The notes below the pieces were generated by a model. That model searched no databases, was not told where the DNA came from, and was given only the letters and a program-made list of their open reading frames with translations. DNA of 64,000 nt from Protonemura montana (Eukaryota; Arthropoda; Insecta; Plecoptera; Nemouridae): NCBI GenBank assembly GCA_947568835.1, contig OX387604.1, positions 22,969,076 through 23,033,075 on the forward strand, read 5' to 3'. Positions 37,138 through 47,264 of the stretch are shown here, piece by piece. Made by a program: the position numbers and the translations under genes. How positions within the stretch are numbered: the first letter of the stretch is position 1; every line of letters starts with the position of its first letter.

Positions 37138-37790
37138 TGCCCCATGGCCCATGCCCATGCCCCATGTCACATTTCCCATGCCTCATGCCCCATGCCCCAT
37201 GCCCCATGCCCCATGCCCCATGCCCCATGTCCCATGTCCCATGTCCCGTGTCCCATGTCCCATGCCCTATGTCCCATGCCCCATGCCCCATGCCCCATGC
37301 CCCATGCCCCATGCCCCATGCCCCATGTCACATGTTCCATGTCCCATGCCCCATTCCTCATGCCCCATTTCCCATGCCCCATGCCCCATGCCCCATGCCC
37401 CATGCCCCATGTCCCATGTCCCATGTCCCGTGTCCCATGTCCCATGTCCCATGTCCCGTGTCCCATGTCCCATGCCCTATGTCCCATGCCCCATGCCCCA
37501 TGCCCCATGCCCCATGCCCCATGCCCCATGCCCCATGTCACTTGTTCCATGTCCCATGCCCCATTCCTCATGCCCCATGTCCCATGCCCCATGCCCCATG
37601 CCCCATGCCCCATGCCCCATGTCCCATGTCCCATGTCCCGTGTCCCATGTCCCATGCCCTATGTCCCATGCCCCATGCCCTATGTCCCATGCCCCATTCC
37701 TCATGCCCCATGGTCCCATGCCCCATGCCCCATGCCCCATCCCCCATGTCCCATTTCTCATGTTCCATGTCCCATGCCCAATGCTCATTG
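37138..37790. repeat. 7-bp minisatellite (CCCATGY)n with about 210-bp higher-order period
   Basis: Heptamers CCCATGC and CCCATGT. The marker string with GTCACATGTTCCATG and CATTCCTCATG at about 37327 recurs (one base changed) at about 37537, showing duplication of a block of about 210 bp. Open frames on both strands follow from the stop-free 7-mer. Confidence 0.97.
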
Positions 37791-38324
37791 CTCCTCTCTG
37801 GAAAATGTCATGCTATTTACTCCAAATACCTCAGCTATGTTTATCTGCTTTGTCTCAACAAAAAATAATGATATCATCGATCGTGATCTCTCCAACAATG
37901 AGCAAGGCCAGAAATATACCCTAGGAATATTCAGGCAGTAAACGGTACCCATATGATAATGAAATACATAATACACATGATATCAAATCAAAGTTTTGCA
38001 AGTTAAGAGGTGTTTTGCTTGCACATCGTCTGATGCGCGAGTCTCGCCAATGAATTATTAATTCGAGCAAGTGTTGGTTATTATTTCTTGCCATGCTGTC
38101 ATGTTCGGGGTGAAGTGTTGAAGGGTTGAAGTGTTGATGCCGAAGAGCTGGAGGGTAGCGGGAAGCCAATGAAAGCAATTGCTAGGGAAGCAGCGTTTTG
38201 ATGATGTACAGATAATTAACTTGCTTCGGATTCACTGTAAAGCTTGTCAGCTCATGCATACTTGAACCCGTGCTTGAACTACATACAATTTGTGTTCAAA
38301 GACTCATTAATTTGAAATGTTTTT
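37791..38324. other. Spacer before a SINE
   Basis: Unique sequence with a GGTTGAAGTGTTGA repeat near 38110-38140. No gene was recognised. Confidence 0.4.
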
Positions 38325-38754
38325 ACCGAACGGTTTGGCGTGTTGGAAACACCGGCACTCGTAAAATCACAGAATCACTGCGCTGGGTCAGGTATTGGAT
38401 GGGTGAGCGTCATACTCATGACCAGTTCTGTTCGGGAGAGAGGGTGGAGGGATAAAAGTTGGTACAGCAACTTCACTCTCCTTGCTTATCAACCTCTCGA
38501 CAGCATGGATTTATGGAGGAATCCTGTTGTTCGAGTGGTACCGTTCTTCGGAAAGGACGTTAAGCTGGTGGTCCATTTGGTGCTCTTCGACAGGAGTAGG
38601 CTACGTGCCGGCACCGGGTTTCCCCTCTTCTTTTATAGGCTAAATTAGTTTTATCATCATCCTCATCCACTCATTTACCGACGCCGTCAGACCAGTGCCG
38701 CATGGCCAGATGTCCAAACAGTGCGTCTTTAAACACCGCAAATCAATCAATTGA
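38325..38754 (+). repeat. 5S rRNA-derived SINE, near full length
   Basis: Starts CCGAACGGTTTGGCGTGTTG, with the box C-like TTGGATGGGTGAGC. The complete body (CAACCTCTCGACAGCATGGA; TCTTCGACAGGAGTAGGCTA; GTGCCGGCACCGGGTTTCCC) and the 3' AACAGTGCGTCTTTAAACAC with CAATCAAT follow. The box A region is partly deleted (ATCACAGAATCACTGCGC). Confidence 0.85.
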
Positions 38755-38814
38755 AATGTTTCCCAATTTAAAAACATTGTATTATATAAGTCAGAGAACC
38801 AGTGTGAATTTGAT

Positions 38815-39160
38815 ACGTTCTGCTGAGCAAACGAGGCCGGCAGCACGTGATAACGGTAGGTGCCACCCGATGGCGCTTGTGGCCCTCCTTTCCAACAAAC
38901 CTCTAAAATTAAAAAATTACGGCTCAAAATGTCGATATATGTATATCAATCATTGAGTTTAGCATTAATGAAGATTAATTGAATGTAAACCGTCTCAAAT
39001 GCGAGTAACCTGCGAGAAATAACGACAGTGAAATTTCTTAACACTCGAAATGACGGTGATTGCACCTATGAGCATTCACCATTTTTGTCGGTGAAGTAGT
39101 CATTTTTCGGCCATATTTCGCGCGGTCAGCTTAACATTAGCGTAATGGGAATACGATTAG
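38815..39160 (+). repeat. Dispersed element R60, copy 2 (single unit)
   Basis: CTGCTGAGCAAACGAGGCCG and GGTAGGTGCCACCCGATGGC give one 60-bp unit. The shared tail AACAAACCTCTAAAATTAAA, CCGTCTCAAATGCGAGTAAC and GTCGGTGAAGTAGTCATTTT follows. It is collinear with copies at 3299 and 44391-45190. Confidence 0.75.
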
Positions 39161-40404
39161 TGTGATCCTAAATTACAATATTTGGAAACAAATGACTGAG
39201 TTTGAGATGCGAATAAATGAATCGGACTGGCTGTGATCCTGGAGATGAGTCGTTTACAGGCAAATAAATATGTAACCAGACATTTTAACGTGTAATATTA
39301 ATAACTAGGGCTTCAATATCAATAACTAGGGCTTCGCGAACGCAATTTGAGTTGTAAGATGGGCATAGCGATATTTTGGGATGATAATTTGTGAAGCCGA
39401 TCCCTTCTATAGATCAAAGCAAAACAGCTAAAATTCACAAAAGGAATTCGGAAATTTGTAAATAAAAAAAGAAAGACGGCACACATGGACTCAAAAACTG
39501 TTGAAACATTTGATTGTGATGTGTTTTACAATTCTGCAACGTTTGGTCATCAAATATCAAATACTTTTGGAGGTACAACTCCGAAAAGTTAATTAAAAAA
39601 TATAAACATTTTATATGATTCCAAAAATACAGTTACAGTCGATGCCCGCTTTACCGAATCAATAGAGGCCAGTGATCATCATCTTCTTTGATGATCAAGC
39701 GCGAGTTAATCATAAATATGTGCAGGTTTTGGGGCAGTTAAAAACACTTCAAGCTTTTATTACGGTTAGAAGAGAGAGAAATTGTGATTCTCCTTCGGCT
39801 ATGCAACCCTGCAGTGCATGCCTCGTCAACGAAATAGGAACTAACAGCGATATTCAATTTAAAACTAGACAAGAAGATAAATTTTAATGCTATTTTAGGG
39901 ACTGGTTTTAGACTTGTCTGTTCTGGCAAGTACATATTTGACCTACAATTACCTGGTCTCTGTGACCTCTACTGCTGGGTACGCTTGCACTAATAGGTAC
40001 GATACCTGTAGCCCAGCGGCTGGAAGCAGGAACAGGCCGTTATCAGACATATTGTGATACAAAACATGACATTTTTTTACAGTTTGCAGAGTTTCTTAAC
40101 CTTATTAAAATCAAATATGGTACTGAAAAATATTTGAATTAAGATATTTCACAGTTTTTTCAAGGTTTGGTGAACAAATATCAAACGCTTTCGGTGGTAC
40201 AACCACAGATAACTCCAAAACGGTTCTACAACATCTGAAAATGTTCCCACATTTTGTTTAGTTTTCAAACTATTTCAACGATTGATTAACTTGCATCGCT
40301 ATTTTGAGTCGTAATTGTTTAATTTTAGATGTTTATTACAAAGAACGGTCGCAATAATCCACCATCTAGGAATAAATGAGAGCATTCCTCCCTGCATCCC
40401 TGCA
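39161..40404. other. Non-genic DNA
   Basis: AT-rich. A small duplication of AATAACTAGGGCTTC lies near 39300-39335. No exon was recognised. Confidence 0.4.
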
Positions 40405-40543
40405 TCACTCCAACCTCTCTCCCGAACGACAGAACTGGTCATGTATATAATGGACACCCATCCAATACCTGACCCAGCACGGTGTTGCTTAACTTCTGTG
40501 ATCTCATGAAAACCGGTGTTTCCAACCGTTCGGTTGCTCGGCA
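40405..40543 (-). repeat. 5S-SINE head fragment
   Basis: On the minus strand: CCGAACGGTTGGAAACACCG, GATCACAGAAGTTAAGCAAC, GGGTCAGGTATTGGATGGGT. Box A and box C words are intact. The body is missing. It is one of the better preserved 5S-like heads. Confidence 0.8.
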
Positions 40544-42389
40544 TCTTTTGTGTTTGAACATTTCAACGTCAGCTTCAAAAGGAAGAGGAAATTAGCAAAA
40601 CATACTCCTAGAGTTTCAAAACGAATAGTTATTAATTTAGAAAGCAATCAGAATTAAATAAGAGAATACATTTCAGTTTCTAGTGCACTTATGGAATCTG
40701 GCTCGGAAATTGTTGCTTTTATGGTTGGCAGCATAATTAAAACAATCCTATTCATTCTCGTAATAACTGGTCTCAAACAAACGGTTTCGGGTCTGTTTCG
40801 CTTGTCCCACTTCGTTAGTTCTCGATAATCAAGTAACCTGAGCCCTGAAGGACCAAATTCACTTGTAACATTCCATTCTATTCCATTCTATTCCATGTCT
40901 ATGCTGTATTAATGATGACGCAGCCCGCTTAGATGCGTATCCTCGCAAACTCCATGCTTCTCGCCTCTGTATCTTGTATTGAAGCATTGAAGCTGTGAAG
41001 CTTTGAAGCTTTGAAGCGATGAATTAGTGATCAAACAATAGTGTGCCATTATCGCTTTATAGCGTCTACCCAGCGTGTTTGTACCAAACATGACCTAACA
41101 AAGGGCTATACTTTCAGCACATTTTCCAGAATAACTGACATGTTCAAATTAAATTATATATAAACTCGATTTAGCATGCCGTGAATGCTTGATTGTTCTC
41201 TGTGGCATTGTCTTTCTACCGTGTCACTCCCGTATATTTACATGAGTGATATTTTAGGGGTTTGCAGTATTATTTCTGTGATAGATTTAACCATACAGTG
41301 ACCGTTACAGAATATAACTTATCGGCAGGGTGTTCGCTACAAACAAAACTATGGCTTGTCTAGATTCTTTTTCTTTTTCTTTTCTTACCTAGATTATTTT
41401 GTCAGCTGTTATTTCAGTCTTTATCTATAAAAAAAGTAATTTGTCAAAACTCTGGTTACAAAAGGATTGATCGTATTTGAATCAAAAAGTTGGTGAGTGA
41501 ATTTCTGGTTACTAAAAACGTCAGGAATCATTTCAATACACCTCCGAAGCTTCAGGCCGAAATTGTGCGTACGGTATGTTAAATTAGATTCCGCCTTCAA
41601 TTGAAAATGGGTTATATATTTGGCATACCCACAGGCTTTTATCTTTCAATTTTTAACCATCAAATCAGTTTGGGAAAAAAAATTAATCATATTTTTCATG
41701 TGATTTTTGCAGAGATGAAATCGTTTCATTTGCCAGCAAATACAATCCATAAAGAATATTATTGAAGCCCGAGGACAGACGCTGAACTGAGCTGAATAAA
41801 CATGAAAGACAAGAAAATGATGTGATTCCAAGAGCACAAATGACAAATATGCAATGTTACATTCTACAAGTTTTCTTTTTTCCATGAGTCGTGCAACAAA
41901 ACGGGAGTGGCTCATCGGAAAACGATATCAGTACGCACAGATTAGCTAACAGAATTAAAGGCTTCATTTGGATGATCATTTGAAAATTTACGTGACGTCT
42001 GAACAAATTCTGAACCTGCCAACCCCCCCCCCCCCCCCCCCCCCCCTCCTCACATCTTGAATGATCGACAAGAAAGAAGAGTCGTAGACCATTCAATTGC
42101 AAGATTAAAATTCGCATCTTATTTCAATAGAAGTTTGATCTGATTTTCATCATAGGGTTGGACTACCTATCCCTGGGTAAAGATTTAAAGAGCAACCTCA
42201 GTAAAGATATATAAGAAGTATCTTTATAGCTGTGAATATAAAGATCAGTTAATTACTGGCTTTCATATTTTATATCAGAGGTATCGTGTAACTTGTCCTA
42301 ATCAATTTCCAACATTTCAGTTTCAAAATTGCCCATTTTGTATGGCTTTTTCTTTTTCTAAACTTGTGTTTTTCTGGATGACTACACTG
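40544..42389. other. Non-genic DNA with a C24 run
   Basis: A TATTCCATTC triplet lies at about 40868-40895, and GAAGCTTT repeats at about 40980-41010. A C24 homopolymer spans 42023-42046. No gene was recognised. Confidence 0.45.
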
Positions 42390-42480
42390 ATTTCTTTGAA
42401 AGCTCGTCTGGTACATGTGCAACCGAACCGGGGAACGAACCCGGGACCTTAACATTGAAAGACTTTGAGTTGCACCAGAC
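42390..42480 (-). repeat. tRNA-like SINE 3' part
   Basis: On the minus strand: GTCCCGGGTTCGTTCCCCGG (box B-like) and TTCGGTTGCACATG, matching the right half of the copies at 22840 and 23025. The box A half is degenerate. Confidence 0.55.
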
Positions 42481-42808
42481 TTTGAAGACGTCAGTTACGC
42501 AGCACATAAATTGCATTCGCTATATCTTCATTTCTCGTACCTTGTTTTCTAATAATTATCGATAAGTACTAAAGAAATCAAACACTTTTAAAACTAAGAT
42601 AAACTAAGCAAATGGGACACCCGCGCACGCCTATAAGGCTGTAATGTTGATATTTTAGTGGTTCAGTACAGTGTAGTTAGATTCGACATTGATACAAGCG
42701 ATACAAGTATTTGAAGTACACCGTGGTTTTCAGACATCCTCGTTTGCTTTTCTGGGATTCAATTATATTGGTGTATTTACTTACTATGATGTAGGGGTTG
42801 ACAGAATA

Positions 42809-42888
42809 GCTACGAGCTACGAGCTACGTGCTACGTGCTACGTGCTACGTGCTACGTGCTACGCGCTACGTGCTACGTGCTACGTGCC
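42809..42888. repeat. 7-bp repeat (CTACGTG)n
   Basis: About eleven heptamers, GCTACGA then GCTACGT. The array lies 24 bp before the acceptor of the first coding exon of the small membrane-protein gene. ACGTGC words give many E-box-like cores. Confidence 0.9.
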
Positions 42889-42942
42889 AGCTAAGTGTGG
42901 ATTTTTGTTCCAGACCCAGCTAGCAGGGAAACAGCTGGCAAG

Positions 42943-45570
42943 ATGATTATCAGTAATCTGCACAGCGAGTTTACAATAATCGCCGCGAGAGAGCGCCTGT
43001 GTGCTCATGCCAAGTGAGTGGACGGGAAAACTTCATGCAGTTCAAACTTTCAATATTTCTACTTTCCAAGTTGTTTTAGATGAATTATAGTTATTGTTTT
43101 TTGTGTTTTATGAAAATCGTTTTTTTCCCGAATCGCTGCCCATAGTGGATCCCAAGAAAGAATCTACTAAATCTATGACATCTGTGCAATCTTTGACATC
43201 TATTAAATCTTTTAAATCTTTTAAATATCTTCATTATTTTATAAATGAAAGCATCAAGGAGCACGTACGCATCAGCTAAGCTTAGCGTGTTTTAACAAGG
43301 TGTAGCTCGTCTCCATGGAAGGTTGATTCACGTCTGCTATGAGATTATGGTATCCCCTGCTAACTCTATGCACCACCCAAACAAACCTTATTCTTCTCCA
43401 TTCTCACCACATTCTCACCACATTCTCACTACATTCTCACCACATTCTCACCACATTCTCACCACATTCTCACCACATTCTCACTACATTCTCACTACAT
43501 TCTCACCACATTCTCACCACATTCTCATCAAATTCTCACCACAATCTCACATTCTCACCACATTCTGACCACGTTCTCATCACATTCTTACCACATTCTC
43601 ACCACATTCTCATCACATTCTTACCACATTCTCACCACATTCTCACCACATTCTCACCACATTCTCATCACATTCTCACCACATTCTCACCACATTCTCA
43701 CCACATTCTCACCACATTCTCACCACATTCTCACCACAATCTCACCACATTCTCACCACATTCTCACCACATTCTCATCACATTCTCACCACATTCTCAC
43801 CACATTCTCACCACATTCTCACCACATTCTCACCACATTCTCACCACATTCTGACCACATTCTTACCACATTCTCACCACATTCTCACCACATTCTTACC
43901 ACATTCTCACCACATTCTTACCACATTCTCACCACATTCTTACCCCATTCTTACCAAATTCTCACCACAATCTCATCACATTCTCACTACATTCTCACCA
44001 CATTCTTACCACATTCTCATCACATTCTCACCAGTTTCTCACAACATTCTCACCCTATTTTCACCGCATTTTCACCACATTCTCATAAATTTCGCACCAT
44101 ATTCTCACCACATTCTCACCGTATTGTCACCACATTCTCACCACATTTTCACCACATTCTTGTCATATGTGATTCGATGTGTCTTGTGTTTTCAGAATCC
44201 TTGGATCACCCTGCCACAGGTCGGTGTTGCCTGCAGTGTACCGCGCTGTTCTTGCCCATTCTGTCGCCAATCATCACCCTCGACCCCCACCCGATCATTC
44301 ACAAGATGCGATCCTGTACGTGACGGTAGGGAAACACGAAATTAACTCTTTCCTTCTTCAAGCCAAGCGGTCAAATTCTATCAAATAGCTTGCTGCTGAG
44401 CAAACGAGGCCGGCAACACGTGGTAACGGTAGGTGCCACACGATGGCGCTTGCTGCTGAGCAAACGAGGCCGGCAAAACGTGGCAACGGTAGGTGCCATC
44501 CGATGGCGCTTGCTGCTGAGCAAACGAGGCCGGCAACACGTGGTAACGCTAGGTGCCACACGATGGCGCTTGCTGCTGAGCAAACGAGGCCGGCAACACA
44601 TGATAACGCTAGGTGCCACTCGATGGCGCTTGCTGCTGAGCAAACGAGGCCGGCAACACATGATAACGCTAGGTGCCACACGATGGCGCTTGCTGCTGAG
44701 CAAACGAGGCCGGCAACACATGGTAACGGTAGGTGCCATCCGATGGCGCTTGCTGCTGAGCAAACGAGGCCGGCAACATGTGGTAACGGTAGGTGCCATC
44801 CTATGGCACTTGCTGCTGAGCAAACGAGGCCGGCAACACATGATATCGCTAGGTGCCACACGATGGCGCTTGCTGCTGAGCAAACGAGGCCGGCAACACA
44901 TGATAACGCTAGGTGCCACACGATGGTGCCTTCGCCCGTCTTTTTTAATAAACCTCTACCTTTAAACAATTACGACTCAAAATATCGACACCTTTTCATC
45001 AACCGTTGGAGTTAGGATTAATAAATATTTATTGGACCTAAACCCGTCTCAAATTCGAGTAATCTTCAAGAAATAACGAAGAACTCCATCTTTGCTTCAC
45101 CTGTATTTTTTACTGTAAAGGAGTCATTTGGCGGTTTTTTTTTGCGCAAATAATTTAATATTTGCGTTGACTAAATATATAAACTCAATGGTAAAAATTA
45201 GTAGCTGAGAAATTTTTTAAGTTTTTTTTTTTTTGTATAATGGAGTGTTTTTTGTCTTTAGCGCAGGGTCTTACCAGAAATATTTCCTGACCAGGATCCT
45301 GCCCTCTTTTCTCCACTCCAAGAGTAACATGGGGTGCACTAAACAAATGCATTGACATAACTTTCCTCTTCTATGCAGGTCGTCATCATATTCTACTCCG
45401 CTATCATCTTGCTGCTCGTGGGTACAAACCTGCTTCGTCGCAGAAGTCGCAAGAGAACTCCTTCAACGCAGATCGTTGTCTACGATCAAAGGAGAGGAAA
45501 TTTTGCACACAGAATAGCAGATCCTGATAAGTCGCATCTGTTGCCTGTGAGAGGAATAACCCATGTTTGA
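42943..45570 (+). CDS. Predicted 130-aa single-pass membrane protein (novel split gene)
   Basis: Three plus-strand coding exons: 42943-43013, 44196-44325, 45379-45570. Donors are CCAA/GTGAGT and GACG/GTAGGG; acceptors are GTTTTCAG and CTATGCAG. Lengths 71+130+192=393 nt close exactly in frame to TGA. The product starts MIISNLHSEF. It has a polar, His/Pro-rich N-terminal half (NHHPRPPPDHS), then one membrane span joined across the second splice (ILYVTVV + IIFYSAIILLLVGTNLL, about residues 61-84). A basic stop-transfer RRRSRKR and a cytoplasmic tail of about 40 residues ending RGITHV follow. No signal peptide is seen, so N-out is inferred from the basic flank. I do not recognise the family; size and shape recall KCNE-type channel subunits, but without a convincing motif match. 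The frame stays open upstream to an AG at 42912, so an additional 5' exon is possible. Both introns are mostly tandem repeat. Confidence 0.6.
43403..44161. repeat. 11-bp minisatellite (CATTCTCACCA)n, about 69 copies
   Basis: The unit ACCACATTCTC varies to CATCACATTCT, CATTCTTACCA and CATTCTGACCA. Degeneration increases towards 44040-44160. It fills most of intron 1 of the small membrane-protein gene and stops about 35 bp before the exon 2 acceptor. It is a C/T/A-rich strand with almost no G. Confidence 0.96.
44391..44925. repeat. 60-bp minisatellite, 9 copies, inside element R60
   Basis: Unit of exactly 60 bp: TTGCTGCTGAGCAAACGAGG, CCGGCAACACRTGRTAACGS and TAGGTGCCACACGATGGCGC in order. Copies differ by a few bases and group in neighbouring pairs. 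The last copy runs into the R60 tail at 44926. Stop-free frames on both strands follow from the 60-bp period. It lies in intron 2 of the small membrane-protein gene. Confidence 0.97.
44926..45190 (+). repeat. R60 element 3' tail, copy 3
   Basis: TTAATAAACCTCTACCTTTA, AACCCGTCTCAAATTCGAGT, then AAGGAGTCATTTGGCGG and ATATATAAACTCAATGG. It is collinear with the tails at 3299-3605 and 38815-39160. Confidence 0.75.
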
Positions 45571-45640
45571 GCTAACGGGCTGTTAAATCCATCTGTCAGA
45601 TATTCGATGACGCTCCAACTATCTGGAATCGATCTTCTCC

Positions 45641-46105
45641 AACCCCTGTGTACTACCGTTGAGTATGCAAGTTTAAGGTAGAGGCACAACGTTAATGTTA
45701 AACTTTCTGCGTGAAAGATGGCCGCCAAATAACTACTTTACCGACAAAAATGCAGAGTATCGGAACACCCCGTTAGGTGGAACCACTGTCGTATGAAATT
45801 TAATTTCGATATTTCTCTTCGATTTACTCGCTTTTGAGACTTTTCATGCTCAAAAGATCTCCATCAATGTTTACCTCAACGATTGAAATACACGTTACGA
45901 TAATCAAAAGCGAGTAACCTACGAGAAATATTGAAATTAAATTTTATACGACAGTGGCTCCACTTAACGGGGTGTTCCGGTACTCTGCATTTTTGTCGGT
46001 AAAGTAGTTATTTGGCGGTCATCTTTCACGCAGAAAGTGTAACATTAACGTTCTGCCTCTACCTATAAACTGTATACTCAATGATAATAGTCGTGTACTA
46101 GATTT
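45641..46105. mobile_element. Fold-back MITE related to the R60 tail
   Basis: Long inverted arms: left GGTAGAGGCACAACGTTAAT, TTTCTGCGTGAAAGATGGCC and CTTTACCGACAAAAATGCAG are mirrored by right CTGCATTTTTGTCGGTAAAG, GGTCATCTTTCACGCAGAAA and ATTAACGTTCTGCCTCTACC. Core arms are about 165 bp and high in identity. A weaker continuation reaches TACTCAA words outside. The arms match the R60 tail (GAGTAACCTACGAGAAATA; GTCATTTGGCGG), so R60 looks like a half element. No transposase. Confidence 0.85.
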
Positions 46106-47124
46106 GGAGGTGAATGAATTGGCTGTTTTGCCACCCAAAGGAAATCAAGCTGTTTCATTTTAAGGCTCGCCAATTAATAAAATGTTAAAAGCCAATGCAA
46201 TCTTAGTGATTAATGTTCTCGATTATGACTAGAGAGGAAGTAAATCAGCATATTTGATAAATAATATCAACAATACGACGCATATTTTCATATGACATAA
46301 AAATGTTGGCTATCTATTTTTCTAAGACGGTCTTGTAAGAATGAATACAAGTGACAGGATGGTAAGCAATTGTTAAGATTGGCGGGCCCACTTTAAAAAT
46401 CCTAATATCATAAAATCTCAAGGTAAATTCTTATTATATGTCAATAGCGTTCATATTTAATAAACTGAATCCCCCATCACAGCTCTTACGACCTTCGCAC
46501 ATTCAAAAGATCAGATGAAAAGTGTGTAACCAGACAACATGTCCTATGACTGTTTGCATTTTGTGTTGATTATGTAATTGAATGTCAATCTTATCGGAAT
46601 CTTCAATAAATTTTAAAACAGTGAAATTGTGAGAAAATGTCAATTCTTTTGGTAACCTTCTCCTGTAAGTTATAAAACACTGGTCCAAACAATCTTGAGT
46701 TGAACCCATAAAAGATGATTGGAAGCCCGTAGTTTCTTCCTGTCAAGGGGGCTACTTTGCCCTCAAGGATGGGCGAGCTCAGGAAATAACTCGTCTTCTC
46801 CCCAATTCTTTTGGCTGACATTTCATACCACTTTTAGTTTGCTGGATATCGACATTGACTATCGACATTGACTATCGAATTCATTCAAAAGTAACGGCAT
46901 AGGCTCATAAACCTTCTCTACTCAAACACCATTCTGTGAATAAATATTAATTTTTATTTTTTTTACCAACATTTTAGTTTTGAATGAAAGATGGCATGAA
47001 TGAAGTATTGTACTTGTAAGACCGTAGTAGTTCTAGTTTATTATGCGGTCGAGTGCGTCAATATTAGGGTAAGAGGGTAATGACTTTCAATAAAAACATT
47101 GCTAGTCAACGTTTCAAGCCACAA
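46106..47124. other. Non-genic DNA
   Basis: AT-rich, with a dinucleotide-scale duplication ATCGACATTGACT near 46850. No exon was recognised. Confidence 0.4.
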
Positions 47125-47232
47125 GGCTAGCCGTGAATGAATCCATGAATGAATCCATAAACGAATTCTTCAATGAATCCATAAATGAATCCTTGAATGA
47201 ATCCATAAATGATTACTTGAATTAATCCATGA
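47125..47232. repeat. Degenerate GAATGAATCCAT repeat
   Basis: About eight loose copies of GAATGAATCCATAAAT-like units, each 12-20 bp, directly before the large 45-bp array. Confidence 0.75.
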
Positions 47233-47264
47233 GCGGACGGTCCTACATCCGTGTGTATCAATGA

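Noticed and set aside
37137-37941. Pro/Cys/His-Met and Gly-His-Trp repeat frames on both strands
   Set aside because: Heptamer satellite reading, stop-free on both strands.
44358-45015. About 190-codon frames on both strands over the 60-bp array
   Set aside because: Period 60 keeps frames open on both strands. The unit is non-coding in the single-copy elements at 3299 and 38815.
42943-45570. Naming the small membrane protein as a KCNE channel subunit
   Set aside because: Length and topology are similar, but the conserved KCNE juxtamembrane motif is not seen, so the family is left open.
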